A stretch of DNA of 64,000 bases, taken from assembly GCA_965211775.1 (NCBI GenBank), contig OZ242974.1, forward strand, positions 3,224,001 to 3,288,000, written 5' to 3'. Origin of the DNA: Thiodiazotropha sp040506975. Its GTDB lineage: Bacteria > Pseudomonadota > Gammaproteobacteria > Chromatiales > Chromatiaceae. The notes beneath the pieces were generated by a model. That model searched no databases. It saw only the letters and a program-made list of their open reading frames with translations, and was not told the origin of the DNA. The position numbers and the translations under genes are program-made. This document shows positions 54,663 through 64,000 of this stretch, in pieces (position 1 is the first letter of the stretch; every line of letters starts with the position of its first letter).

Positions 54663-54903
54663 ATGCGAACACCACCTGCTGAAATGAAGTGTGAAAAATC
54701 GGCGTTTGAGTATACTTTAGTAATAAAACCAGACGGCACTATAAAAGATTAAAGACAAAAACGGTAATTGCATAAAGACTAGAGGGCAAAAAAAACTGCC
54801 TCCGATTAAGAAGATTGTCAATACTCGCACAATAACAATCATGGAAGCTAAAGGTTCGCAGTGGATCTATCTAAAACCACCAGGCCGATGGTATCTCCTT
54901 TGA
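54663..54903 (+). pseudogene. Small gene of unknown function, frameshifted
   Basis: ATG 54663 is preceded by GAGGAGAGAACT, 38 bases after the FecR-TPR stop. The first frame reads MRTPPAEMKCEKSAFEYTLV then IKPDGTIKD and stops. The next frame continues IKDKNGNCIKTRGQKKLPPI, then VNTRTITIMEAKGSQWIYLK to a stop at 54903. The break lies at AAAGATTAAAGAC, which looks like a 7-bp duplication of AAAGA(T/C)T; without it one frame of about 77 codons results (DGTIKDKNGNC). The coupling to the upstream gene suggests a partner protein. I know no family. Confidence 0.6.
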
Positions 54904-55094
54904 TTTGATTGGCATGAGAGGAATATATAAATTATAACAACCCATGATGGTAGATATATTCCCGTCATATTCAATCGATGCATTAAATTCTAAATAAAGC
55001 AACCACATCAATACTTCTCTTCACCCATATGGACATAAGGTGAAGAGATATATTAAGAGAATATGATAATCGCTGGCATGATTCGTTACACTTA

Positions 55095-56252
55095 TCAGAT
55101 TTCTGAAATTATAATTGGTACATTCATTTCATCATTACTTGTGCCTCCATGTACCCCCTCCAATTCGTAGGGTCTCTCCTGCGCCAACCAATCCTTGATA
55201 GTGTAGTTGGCCTGCATCAACAGTAGACGGTCACCAATACGCCATGGCAGTTATGTATGAGCCGCCCCCAAACCAAACCAGTTTTTCTCCAGCAGCTCAC
55301 TTGATGGGTATGCAATCGCCTTTTCCGCGAATTCACTTTTCACATAATCGTCAAAATCATTCTCACTATCTGGACGTAAATAACAATAGGCAGCACGCGG
55401 TTCCCCACACAGCGGCAGACTAAGCATTTTAAGTAATTCCGGGTGATCGTTTAGCGAAATCCTGTCAGCCGGCTGGGTATCGATCTGGCCATGGTCTGCG
55501 CAGATGATAATCAGGCTATCGGTGCCGCGGCATTGTTCCAGTAGATAACTGAACGCTTGATCGATTTCCAGCAGATGACGTTTCGCCTCTTCGCTCCAGA
55601 TACCCGACTGGTGACCAATACTGTCCAGTTCGGGCCAGTAGGCATAGAGATAACGTTCATCACCCTCACGAAGCAATTCTGCAATCAGACTGGCGAGCTC
55701 CGGCAGGTTCCGGTGTCTCACCAGGCGCGCCCTGCCGAGGTGGGCCCGGTTGAAATCCGAATCGGCGATATAGGCCGGCGACAGCATGACTGAGTCACAG
55801 GCGATTTTATCGCTGAAAGGTGTGTGTCCAAGCAAGATCCCGGTGTCGATCCCTGCCTCTCCCAGCGTGACACCGCCATATCTTGGCCGTCCTGGCAATA
55901 CCGCCAATACAGCGCCCAACTCCCTGAAGTAGACATGCCAGCCGGTCAGGCCATGCTGTTGCGGCGCGTCGCCGGTGAGGAATGTGGTTACCGCTGTGGC
56001 GGTGGTTGGCGGAAAGACAGAGGTAATCGTTCCCTTGAGATGGGCATTCAGCGTCTCGGCTTCAGGATGAGCACGAAGATAGTTGGCTCCCAAGCCGTCC
56101 ACCACCCAGAGCAGGATTTTACGGTAGGCCCCGAGTGGCAGGGATGCCAGGAGATCGAGTGGCGGATAACTGTGGCGCTCACCACCCATTGCCCCCTGCA
56201 ATGATGCCATCAAATTGACAATGCTGCCGCCGTTGTAGTCTGGAAATGGCAT
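55095..56252 (-). pseudogene. Type I phosphodiesterase/alkaline phosphatase-like protein with in-frame stop
   Basis: The frame starting MPFPDYNGGSIVNL encodes an alkaline phosphatase-superfamily enzyme. The metal site includes WVVDGLGANYL, the nucleophile threonine in FPPTTATAVTTFLTG, GLTGWHVY, ELDSIGHQSG and CADHGQID. It stops at TAA 55251 after FGLGAAHT. The same frame continues past the stop with LPWRIGDRLLLMQANYTIKD and ends VHGGTSNDEMNVPIIISEI at 55095, which includes the last metal histidine (GVHGG) of the family. One codon changed to TAA therefore removes 51 residues, including a ligand. It lies between genes on the other strand. Confidence 0.85.
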
Positions 56253-56364
56253 AAACCCTACCGATCCGTGGCGCTGATACACGATGAATCATTGTACATT
56301 TTTAGGTATTCTCCCATATTATCGGCTGTTACCCTGATCGAGTGGGTTTAAAGCCGCGAAGAAC

Positions 56365-56545
56365 AAGCCGCAAATAAACGCCAATCAACGATAATACTCG
56401 CAAATTGTTCGCAATGAAGATACAGCCGATATATGACTTGCAATCCAAACATTATGCTTTTCCAAGTCTTACAGCGGCTATGATCGGCATGCACAATGTC
56501 TTATCATTTACGATAGTTTGCTGTGACTGGCGTTCATTCGCGGCT
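56365..56545. repeat. Dispersed intergenic repeat, inverted pair
   Basis: AAGCCGCAAATAAACGCCAA at about 56367 and, inverted, TGGCGTTCATTCGCGGCTAA at about 56527 belong to the repeat family also seen at 27254 and 36115-36225. The second copy runs over the upstream in-frame extension of the kinase gene, which argues that the kinase starts later, at 56586. Confidence 0.5.
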
Positions 56546-56585
56546 AACAACCGTTTATGGATTTTCTAGAGAGGATTCAAGGTTA

Positions 56586-58067
56586 GTGGCTACACATGAT
56601 GACGATCGTCCCTCCCCTGATGATGAAGCGACGCGTCTTGCCACGACCGACAGTACGGACAAGCAAAAGTCCACCGGCACTACCCATCCGACAACCGATC
56701 CCGGAAAGAACGTCACTGAAGCATTGACCGCCATCTCCGAAGAGCTGGCCAATGGAACCTCTAATGTAGTTGCTGTCGGCTCGGTACTGAAAAACCGCTT
56801 CGTACTGGAAGAGATGCTGGGACGGGGCGGCATGGGCGTGGTCTACAAGGCCCGGGATTTGCGCAAGGTCGAGGCGATGGACCGGGATCCCTATATCGCG
56901 GTCAAGGTATTGTCGAAGGACTTTCAGGCCAATCCTGACTCTTTCATCGCCCTGCAACGGGAGAGTAAGAAGGCGCAGCAGCTGGCGCATCCCAATATCG
57001 TGACTGTCTACGATTTCGACCGGGACGGTCCGAATGTTTTCATGACCATGGAGTTGTTGGAGGGTGAGCCCCTCGATCAGCTGATCAGACGCCTGCGTCC
57101 GGCCACCCTGCCGACTCAGCAGGCCCTCTCCATCATCGAGCAGATGGCCCGCGCGCTTGCCTACGCCCACTCCGAGAACATCGTTCACTCCGATTTCAAA
57201 CCGGGCAATGTATTTCTCACCTCGAAAAGCGTGGTCAAGGTGGTGGATTTCGGTATCGCCAGGGCCGCTAAAAGCGCCGACCGTCCTGCAGAGGACGCCA
57301 CTGTCTTCGATCCCGGATCCCTCGGCGCCCTGACCCCGACCTATGCCAGCTGTGAAATGCTGGAGTATGGCGAGCCGGATCCGCGGGATGACGTCTATGG
57401 CCTTTCGGTGGTCGCTTACGAATTGCTGGCGGGCAGCCACCCCTTCGACCGGAAACCGGCGACCTATGCACGGGACCTGGCGCTCAAGCCCAAACGGCCC
57501 AAAGAGTTGTCGAAGGAGATATGGAATGCCATCTCCCATGGATTGGAGTTCGAACGGGAAAAGCGGACCCGCAATGCGACAGAGTTTCTCAAGGAGACGT
57601 CAGGTCCCCGGCAGGGGTGGGAAAATCTCCTTCCTAAATGGGCGATTCCGGCTGCCGCCGGCGTTATTCTACTGCTCGTCATCACCATCGGATCCCTGCT
57701 TTTAAACGGGCAAAATGGCGAGGTCCAACCTGAAATCGTGCTGCAGGAGACGACATCGCTGGAACCGGAACTCAGGGCGAAGATTGAGAGCATCCTCGAG
57801 GTCGCCGAGGTGCATATGCTAGTCGGTCGACTGCTGGAGCCCTCTGGCAGCAGTGCCTATGACGCCTATCAGCAGATTCTGATCATGCACCGGCACAACA
57901 AGCAGGCAACCCAGGGCCTGCAGCAAATTGGCGATTATCTTGCGGAGCAGGTCAGAGGTTTGATCGAATCGAAACAGCTTCAGGAGGGGAAGGCGCTGCT
58001 GGAAAAAGGGCTGGATGCCCTGCCCGACCATCAGGAATTGATCAAGTTACGGCACGATCTACAATAG
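56586..58067 (+). CDS. Membrane Ser/Thr protein kinase (Hanks type)
   Basis: About 493 residues. A low-complexity acidic N-terminus is followed by a protein kinase domain from about 56796. The glycine loop is LGRGGMGVVYKARD, the ATP lysine IAVKVL, the catalytic loop VHSDFKPGN (57182-57208) and the metal loop VVDFGIARA, then the DVYGLSVVAYELLAG helix. The catalytic loop has HSD where HRD is usual, so it is a non-RD kinase. A membrane segment (WAIPAAAGVILLLVITIGSLLL) leads to a periplasmic helical, TPR-like domain (LEVAEVHMLVGRL...QEGKALLEKGLDALPDHQE). GTG 56586 is my preferred start; an earlier GTG at 56523 lies in a repeat. Confidence 0.88.
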   Translation: MATHDDDRPSPDDEATRLATTDSTDKQKSTGTTHPTTDPGKNVTEALTAISEELANGTSNVVAVGSVLKNRFVLEEMLGRGGMGVVYKARDLRKVEAMDRDPYIAVKVLSKDFQANPDSFIALQRESKKAQQLAHPNIVTVYDFDRDGPNVFMTMELLEGEPLDQLIRRLRPATLPTQQALSIIEQMARALAYAHSENIVHSDFKPGNVFLTSKSVVKVVDFGIARAAKSADRPAEDATVFDPGSLGALTPTYASCEMLEYGEPDPRDDVYGLSVVAYELLAGSHPFDRKPATYARDLALKPKRPKELSKEIWNAISHGLEFEREKRTRNATEFLKETSGPRQGWENLLPKWAIPAAAGVILLLVITIGSLLLNGQNGEVQPEIVLQETTSLEPELRAKIESILEVAEVHMLVGRLLEPSGSSAYDAYQQILIMHRHNKQATQGLQQIGDYLAEQVRGLIESKQLQEGKALLEKGLDALPDHQELIKLRHDLQ

Positions 58068-58110
58068 ACCCTTTTAACGGACCCTGCCGGTCAACGATTA
58101 AAAAACGCTG

Positions 58111-58944
58111 TCACTTAAGCGCTTCATGACGCCATACGCACCGGACATCGATACAGGCCAGTACCTCTTTCCAGATCTCCTCCCAACAACAACCATGGGT
58201 AAAGTCCTCTAGCAGTATCAACTGACTGTCAGGTTGATTGACCAAAGCATCACGTATGATATCGGGAGGTACGTTGCCATCCTTGCCCCCCGCCAGATGG
58301 TATTGCCGAATCATCGTTGGCAGCGTCGATAGCAGTTTTGGATTCCTTGACCCTTCCAACGGGTCATAACCATGCAGATCGGCCCATGATTCAATATCCA
58401 GGTTACCGGCAACGGTGACGATGCTCCGGGTCTCGGGAAACCTCTCAGCCATCAGCATCGCCAAGCTCCCTCCCCCACTAAAACCCAACAGGTGGAGGTT
58501 TTCATGTCGATAGTCATTCAACAGCCTCCGAAGCGCCCTGGACATGCTGTCTATCACTTCCTCGGAGTAGCGTGCGGAGGTCCAGTAATCCGGCATACAG
58601 GGATGCTGATTCGCATATCCATGGTAACAAGGACGACCCAGAAAGAGACTGGGGGATTCATCCATTGCCATCAATTTCAATGCAATAGGTTTTCTTGGTG
58701 TGGGATCGCTGGCTTTAATGAATCCACCGATCCAAGGGGTGCCGTCCCCCCCCAGGTAGACGTGCAGGGTGGATGCGGTGCCCAACTTCCCGTTATCGAA
58801 GACGGCATGGAGGAAATCACTGCCCATTATCTCGGTTTTTTGCAATCCCTGCTCCTGCGCCATCCGTTCAAATCGTTGACTGGGCGCGGAACAGGCAACC
58901 ATCAGCAAGCATGCTGCAGTGCAGCAAATAAGTGAATATGTCAT
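58111..58944 (-). CDS. Lipoprotein alpha/beta hydrolase
   Basis: A 277-residue lipoprotein with a lipobox (LLMVACS) and an alpha/beta-hydrolase fold: strand HVYLGGDGTPW, nucleophile elbow LLGFSGGGSLAMLMA, acid residue region QLILLEDF and histidine FTHGCCWEE. It may be an esterase acting in the periplasm or outer membrane; the substrate is unknown. It is divergent from the caspase-like gene, 84 bases apart. Confidence 0.8.
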   Translation of the reverse strand: MTYSLICCTAACLLMVACSAPSQRFERMAQEQGLQKTEIMGSDFLHAVFDNGKLGTASTLHVYLGGDGTPWIGGFIKASDPTPRKPIALKLMAMDESPSLFLGRPCYHGYANQHPCMPDYWTSARYSEEVIDSMSRALRRLLNDYRHENLHLLGFSGGGSLAMLMAERFPETRSIVTVAGNLDIESWADLHGYDPLEGSRNPKLLSTLPTMIRQYHLAGGKDGNVPPDIIRDALVNQPDSQLILLEDFTHGCCWEEIWKEVLACIDVRCVWRHEALK

Positions 58945-61900
58945 AGATAGCCGATTAAACCATTTCCAGAGGGATTTGAATTGTCTATTCTTTATCGAGA
59001 AGCAAAATTATTAGGTTTTGGATATACCATGTTACATCTTCGTTCAAACAAGCAAACACCCAACATCAAACCAGTACCGCTGACCATCAGCGCTTTACTC
59101 ACTGCAGTGCTGGCCCTTTCAGGCTGTCAAACGCAGAGCACCCGGCAGAGCAGCGCAGACGCGGCGGCACCGGTTACCGGCAACCCGGATAAATTTCTGA
59201 TTGTCGACTGTCTGTTGCCTGGCCAGGTGCGCAAACTGGGTGCCAACATGACCTATCTTTCACCCAGGCGGCCGGTTAAAACCACTGCCTCCGAGTGTGA
59301 GATCCGTGGCGGCGAATATGTGGCATTTGACCGTGCAGACTACCGAACCTCCCTGCGTGTCTGGTTGCCCCAGGCCCAGGAGGGCGACCCTGTGGCGCAA
59401 AATTATGTGGGCGAGATATATGAGAAGGGACTCGGTATCGAGCCCGATTACGCCACTGCCGCCGCCTGGTATCTGAAGGCGGCAGATCAGGGCAACTCCA
59501 GGGCGCGCATCAACCTGGGCTTTCTCCATGAAAAGGGCTTTGGAGTGAAGAAGGATCTGGCTCAGGCGCTCAACTGGTATCGTAAAGCCTCCGGTCTGGA
59601 GGATGACAACCTGCAGTTTTCCTCCGCGGTGGAGATCTCCAAGGCCGAGCGGAAAGAACTGCGTCCTCTGAAGCAGGAGAGACAGCAACAAAAATCTGAA
59701 ACAGAACGGTTGCGCAAACAGCTCAAGAACACCAGCACACAGTTGAAGTCGGAAAGAGTCAAGCTGACAAAGGCAGAAAAACGACTGAAAAAACTGAGGT
59801 CTGAAGCTGGTATTCAGCCTACGATGACGACCTCTCCATTGGTTGCTGCCGCTTCCGATGTCAAACAGCTGAAATCGGAACTGGCTGTCAGCGAAAAACA
59901 GGCGCAGCAACAGCGTACCCAGATAGCGGTTTTGGAAAAGGCGCTTGCGAAGCAACGGACGCAGATGGACAGTGCGCTCAAACAGTCACAGCTGGAAACC
60001 GAACAGCAGAGAAAACAGGCCGCAATACTAAGGCGTAAACTTGATGAAACCAACCAGCAGTTGATTAATGAAAAGGCCTCGCTTACCTCAACCGAGTCTG
60101 AACTGGCGATGCTGCGCTCGGAGTTGAACCGAAAAGAGAAACTATCCAAGGTTTCCCAGGATGAGGCACTCTCTGCACTGCAGGCACAGCTTGCCGAACA
60201 GGAAAAGGCCGTAGTAACCCAACAGCGCAAGATCGTGGATCTGGAATCATCACTCTCCACTCAGCAGACAAAGATGAACGAGGCGCTCCGCCTCTCGACC
60301 CAGGAGAAGGCCCAGTTAGAGGAGGCTTTGAAGGTTCAGACCGGCAAGGCCAGCCAATTGAAACAGAAACTAGACCGGACACAGACTGAACTTGATCGGA
60401 CAATTGCGGATATCGAGAAAAATCAGCCTGTACTTGCCGATCAGCGCCGGCAACTGGAACTGGCGCAAACAACATTGAACGAGGCAACCAGCAAGAGCCT
60501 CACCCTTGAGCAGACGGTAGTGCGTCTGCAACAAGACCTTGAGAAGCGCGAAAGTGCAATGGGGCAACAGGGTCAGGCAGTCGCAAAGCTCCGGGAACAG
60601 CTGACCAATTACCAGCAGCGCCTGCAAGTGCTGGAACAGGAAAAGATCACTCAGCAAACCACCTTGCAGGGTGATGTCGCCAAGCAGGAGCGCCAGATTG
60701 CGGAGTTACGTCAAAAACTTGGGGAGACAGAGCGACAACTCGATACCAATCAGGCACAACTGGCAAAAGTAAACCCTGACCTCGCCCGTCAACAGTCACT
60801 GCTGAGAAAGACTCAAAAGGAGCTTGTCGCCACCAAGACGGCCGCCGCACGAAAGGAAGCGGAAGTCATTCGTCTGCGCAAGTCCGAACAGGACTTTCTC
60901 GATCAGATTCAGCAACAGCAGATCAAGATCGACCGTTATCAGGCCGAAGCCTTGCGTTACAGGGCCCAGTTAGCCGACCTGAGATCCAATGAACAGGCCA
61001 GCCTGGTATCCGGGCCGACAATCGAAATCATCGATCCACCGGTTGCCCTGACCCGTGGCATTCCAAGCGTCCGTTTACGCTCGGCGGCGAAGGAGCGGCA
61101 AATAACGGGACGGGTTTCGGCGCCGGCCGGGCTGCTCTCTTTCACGGTGAACGACAAAACTGAATCACCCGATAATCTGGGTATCTTTTCAACCAACATT
61201 AAAGTGGAAGATGAACAGACCCCGGTAAAAATGGTTGCCGTGGACAAAAAGGGACAACATACCAGCCTCGAGTTTCTGCTTATACCCAAGCTGCGTTATG
61301 CCAGTAGCGCAGAGGAGCGGCTGAATACAAGCAGTGACTCCCGCAACACCACCCGGCGGATCGCCGGACAGGTGGATTTCGGTAATTATCATGCGCTGGT
61401 GATCGGAAACAATCAGTACAATGACTTTCCCAATCTCCTCAGTGCCAGTGTCGATGCGAGGGAAACCGCGGAATTGCTGCGTAAAAAGTATGGATTCCAG
61501 ACCACCACCCTGATCGACGCCACGCGCTATGACATGCTCTCGGCACTCAATAAATTACGTGAGACCCTGACAGAAAATGATAATCTGCTTATCTATTATG
61601 CAGGACATGGTGAATTGGACAGAGTGAATCTGCGCGGCTACTGGCTGCCCGTGGATGCAGAACCCAACAGTACAACCAACTGGATCTCGAATATTGCTAT
61701 CACCGATATTCTCAATGCAATGTCTGCAAAGCATATTCTCGTGGTTGCCGACTCCTGTTATTCTGGTTCCCTTACTCGCTCATCCATGGCACGATTGGAG
61801 TCGGGTATGTCCGATGAGGTCAAGACCAAATGGCTTAGAGTCATGGCGAAAACCCGGTCTCGTACCGTGCTGACCTCAGGAGGCCTCAAACCCGTACTCG

Positions 61901-61979
61901 ACCAGGGTGGCGGACAACACTCGGTATTCGCCAAGTCTTTTCTCAGAACACTGGCTGAGAATGATTCTATACTCGAGGC

Positions 61980-63255
61980 CACTGCTGTCCCGCTAACTTT
62001 CAAAGCAAAGCCATCTGATTATTATCAGGTTGGCCCTCGCGGGGTGGATCACCTCGCAGCAATGCCATCAGATCCCGTTTTTCAAACAAATTAAGCTGTA
62101 GTAATCGTAATATTTGTTGCATGCTTTTTTGCAACTTCGACTGGAACTTGAGAAAGGCCAGTAGCAAATAGACACACAATGCAATCCAGATCTGTGTCAT
62201 AAGCGCATTTTTGCTGGTACCCACAAATGATTTGATTTTCAGGTTTTGTTTGATCCATTTGAAAAACAATTCAACCTGCCACCTTGCCCTGTATATATCG
62301 GCAATCGTTTTGGCAGCAAGCTCGAAATTGTTGGTGAGAAACACATAACGCCTTCCGGTCTCCGCATCCCGATAGCCGATACGACGTAATGGTACTGGGC
62401 ACTTTTTGGCAGTCTGCGCACCTGTAAACTCAATGGTTTGGTCGCTGGTCAATCCCTTACTTTTCAACACTGATCGACGGCTTACCGTACGGTACTTTGC
62501 ATTGGTCTTCAGGCGAGTGACAAAAAATATCCCTTTTGCTGTCAGTTGATTATACCAAGCGTAGTCGTTGTAACCCTTATCAACCGCCACGATACTCCCC
62601 TTGGGGAATTTCAAGGCACGCCCGACAGTTACATCGTGTGCCTTACCCTCTGTCACCGTCACAAATTCCGGCAAATAGCCCGAGTGGTTCAACCCAACAT
62701 GCAGTTTTATCGCTCCTTTCGTCGTGCGAAAATCAGCCCAGGGGAAAACAGACAGACATAAATCGATCGTCGAAGCATCCAGCGAATAAAGTGGGTTGCT
62801 GAAACGAAAATCATGACCAGGAACCACACCCTGACAGCGATGCAACAGCTTTCCAAACAAAGCTTCATACAGCCCGTATGGCTTACCATCATTGATGCGG
62901 GATAAATTGGAACGTGACAGTTTTGCACTACCGAGGTGATAAAGACGATGGGCTTGCGCGGACATACTGTCAACGATGTCACGTAAGCTGTTTCGACCTG
63001 ACAGTTGCGCCATTGCCAGGGTTACGAATTGCGACCAACGTGAGGCTGTTCGGAAAGAACGGCCTGTATGGTGCTGTTTTGCAAGGGTCTCGAATTCATG
63101 TCTCGGTATTAGTTTCAGAAGTTGTGAAAACACAGTATTATGGTGACTCAAGGCCTGATTTCCTTTTTGTTTTTCAATGGTTTGTGGTGAACTCATTGTA
63201 ACAAAACAAACTGGTCTTCAGGCCTTCTTATTCTCTCCTTAACGGGGCAGCAGTG
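61980..63255 (-). mobile_element. IS4-family element inside the caspase-like gene
   Basis: A 1276-bp element with inverted ends CACTGCTG(T/C)CCCG(C/T)TAA. The 9-bp target duplication ACTCGAGGC lies at 61971-61979 and 63256-63264. Confidence 0.95.
62000..63196 (-). CDS. IS4-family transposase
   Basis: A 398-residue DDE transposase. A DUF4372-like N-terminus (FSQLLKLIPRHEFETLAKQH) precedes the catalytic aspartates (YSLDASTIDL, IVAVDKGYND) and the IS4 signature Y-R-E-K (YRARWQVELFFKWIKQNLKIKSF). It runs opposite to the interrupted gene. It is the only copy in this window. Confidence 0.93.
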   Translation of the reverse strand: MSSPQTIEKQKGNQALSHHNTVFSQLLKLIPRHEFETLAKQHHTGRSFRTASRWSQFVTLAMAQLSGRNSLRDIVDSMSAQAHRLYHLGSAKLSRSNLSRINDGKPYGLYEALFGKLLHRCQGVVPGHDFRFSNPLYSLDASTIDLCLSVFPWADFRTTKGAIKLHVGLNHSGYLPEFVTVTEGKAHDVTVGRALKFPKGSIVAVDKGYNDYAWYNQLTAKGIFFVTRLKTNAKYRTVSRRSVLKSKGLTSDQTIEFTGAQTAKKCPVPLRRIGYRDAETGRRYVFLTNNFELAAKTIADIYRARWQVELFFKWIKQNLKIKSFVGTSKNALMTQIWIALCVYLLLAFLKFQSKLQKSMQQILRLLQLNLFEKRDLMALLRGDPPREGQPDNNQMALL

Positions 63256-63454
63256 ACTCGAGGCTTATAGGTTATTTCGTAATCTGGCAAAAGAGGTACA
63301 GCAGACAGCTTCGAAATTTGGTATCGACCAGATTCCGGAGTATGCACCCATCAAGCATGGGGGACATGAAGCAGGGGAATTTTTCTTCATACCCCAGGGT
63401 TGATCAGCTCATTTAGCTGACAACAATAAAGAATTTACAGGGGGAGGATATCCA

Positions 63455-64000
63455 ATGGCTGATTGTGGTAAAAACGCTCGAGTGCGTAAGCTTTTTGTCA
63501 ATATATTGCAATATAGCTCCGCAATCCTGTTACTGCTGTATTCGATGAGCGCTTTCGCGATATTCAGTATATCACCTACAAGCTTGGACTTTGGCGGCGT
63601 AGGCGTAGGTAACAATAGTGGCGTAATGACTGTTACCTTCAGCAATGACAATTCAACAGATGTCATCGACTTTACTTCAATCACTGCGACCGGCGACTTC
63701 AGCATTGCCGCCAACAACTGTCCTACCATCCTCAATGAACTGCTAACCTGCACTGTCGATGTAAGGTTCAACCCGACGGTAACCGGTCCACTGACCGGGG
63801 CTTTGACCTTTAACGGTCACGACCATTCGGTTATCCTGGGTGCGGGCTTCCTCCCTTTCACCATATCCGCTTCACTCAGCGGTACGGGACTGATCGGTGA
63901 TCTGGCAATAGACGGCAATGCCGTGGATCTGGGCTCTGTGCCATTGGGAGTACCCAGCCAACCAGTCGCTGTTCCACTTTCCAATGCAGGCAATGACGCA
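63455..64000 (+). CDS. Choice-of-anchor-D-like surface protein, cut by window end
   Basis: The frame is open from ATG 63455, behind GGGGGAGGATATCCA, to the end of the window (182 codons). It encodes a signal segment (SSAILLLLYSMSAFA) and immunoglobulin-like beta-sandwich repeats with the pattern SPTSLDFGGVGVGNNSGVMT, TVDVRFNPTVTGPLTGALTF and, again, VDLGSVPLGVPSQPVAVPLS. This is the ASH/choice-of-anchor-D type found in large secreted or surface proteins. It follows the displaced 3' end of the caspase-like gene by about 50 bases, so the two may have shared a transcript. Confidence 0.82.
   Translation, partial: MADCGKNARVRKLFVNILQYSSAILLLLYSMSAFAIFSISPTSLDFGGVGVGNNSGVMTVTFSNDNSTDVIDFTSITATGDFSIAANNCPTILNELLTCTVDVRFNPTVTGPLTGALTFNGHDHSVILGAGFLPFTISASLSGTGLIGDLAIDGNAVDLGSVPLGVPSQPVAVPLSNAGNDA

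Larger units (their letters stand above)
59029..63403 (+). pseudogene. Lipoprotein caspase-like protease (C14), split by an IS4-family element
   Basis: The protein starts MLHLRSNKQTPNIK with a lipobox (LALSGC), so it is anchored outside the cytoplasm. Two Sel1 repeats (about residues 115-190) come first, then a coiled coil of over 400 residues, an Ig-like stretch (GRVSAPAGLLSFTVNDK) and a caspase domain with catalytic histidine in IYYAGHGE (about 61590-61613) and cysteine in VADSCYSG (about 61743-61766). The IS at 61980-63255 cuts the last part. Joining 61979 to 63265 gives NDSILEAYRLFRNLAKEVQQ and a normal family end APIKHGGHEAGEFFFIPQG, stop 63401-63403. As found, the frame instead runs 41 codons into the IS to 62094. 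Both catalytic residues are kept. Confidence 0.9.

Overview
The window reads as a piece of a sulfur-oxidising, denitrifying gammaproteobacterium. The evidence is flavocytochrome c sulfide dehydrogenase (fccAB) beside a nonaheme c/b cytochrome, a clade II (atypical, Sec-type) nitrous oxide reductase cluster, norCB with norEF/norQ/norD accessory genes, a Dnr/FNR-type regulator and nine FNR/DNR-like palindromes. A lucinid symbiont or Sedimenticola-like genome would fit, but that is inference. I see no rRNA, tRNA or CRISPR array.

Layout. 1-6528: a stack of IS1380-family elements around a dicarboxylate/amino-acid:cation symporter. 6529-17134: a clade II nos operon on the minus strand (nosZ, two c-type cytochromes, nosB, nosD, nosG, nosH, nosF). 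It is damaged: nosZ has a +1 frameshift in a run of eight G, nosD is split by an IS1595-family element, and nosY/nosL are absent at an IS1380 junction whose flanks do not match. 17291-22087: a ZnuA-like/SCO1 fusion, a frameshifted pentapeptide-repeat protein, an NnrS-like membrane protein, a DUF2249 protein and a hemerythrin. 22141-27237: norD, a small membrane protein, norQ, norF, norE, and a second, divergent norE/norF pair. 27350-29708: small hypotheticals, a SIMPL protein and a PEP-CTERM-like protein. 30038-34163: fccB, fccA and the nonaheme cytochrome. 34257-39391: another IS1380 copy, a 44-residue membrane peptide, norB, norC (frameshifted near its end) and the divergent dnr-like regulator.

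39392-50948 is accessory: an IS200-type element, a relic of a phage tail-tube gene, an IS1595 copy inserted at the ribosome-binding site of rtcB, a regulator, secreted proteins, a DUF3179 gene split by a third IS1595 copy, a beta-carbonic anhydrase and a SleB-like hydrolase. 51385-64000 groups signalling and cell-envelope genes: a FecR-TPR-beta-barrel protein, a small frameshifted gene, a phosphodiesterase/alkaline phosphatase-like gene with an in-frame stop, a Ser/Thr kinase with HSD in place of HRD, a lipoprotein hydrolase, a lipoprotein caspase-like protease split by an IS4-family element, and the start of a choice-of-anchor-D-like surface protein.

Taken together, the electron-transport genes probably couple sulfide oxidation to NO and N2O reduction under one Dnr/FNR-type control. 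The terminal N2O step looks broken. Four IS insertions with perfect target duplications, several indels outside homopolymers and two in-frame stops point to ongoing decay by mobile elements rather than only to sequencing error.
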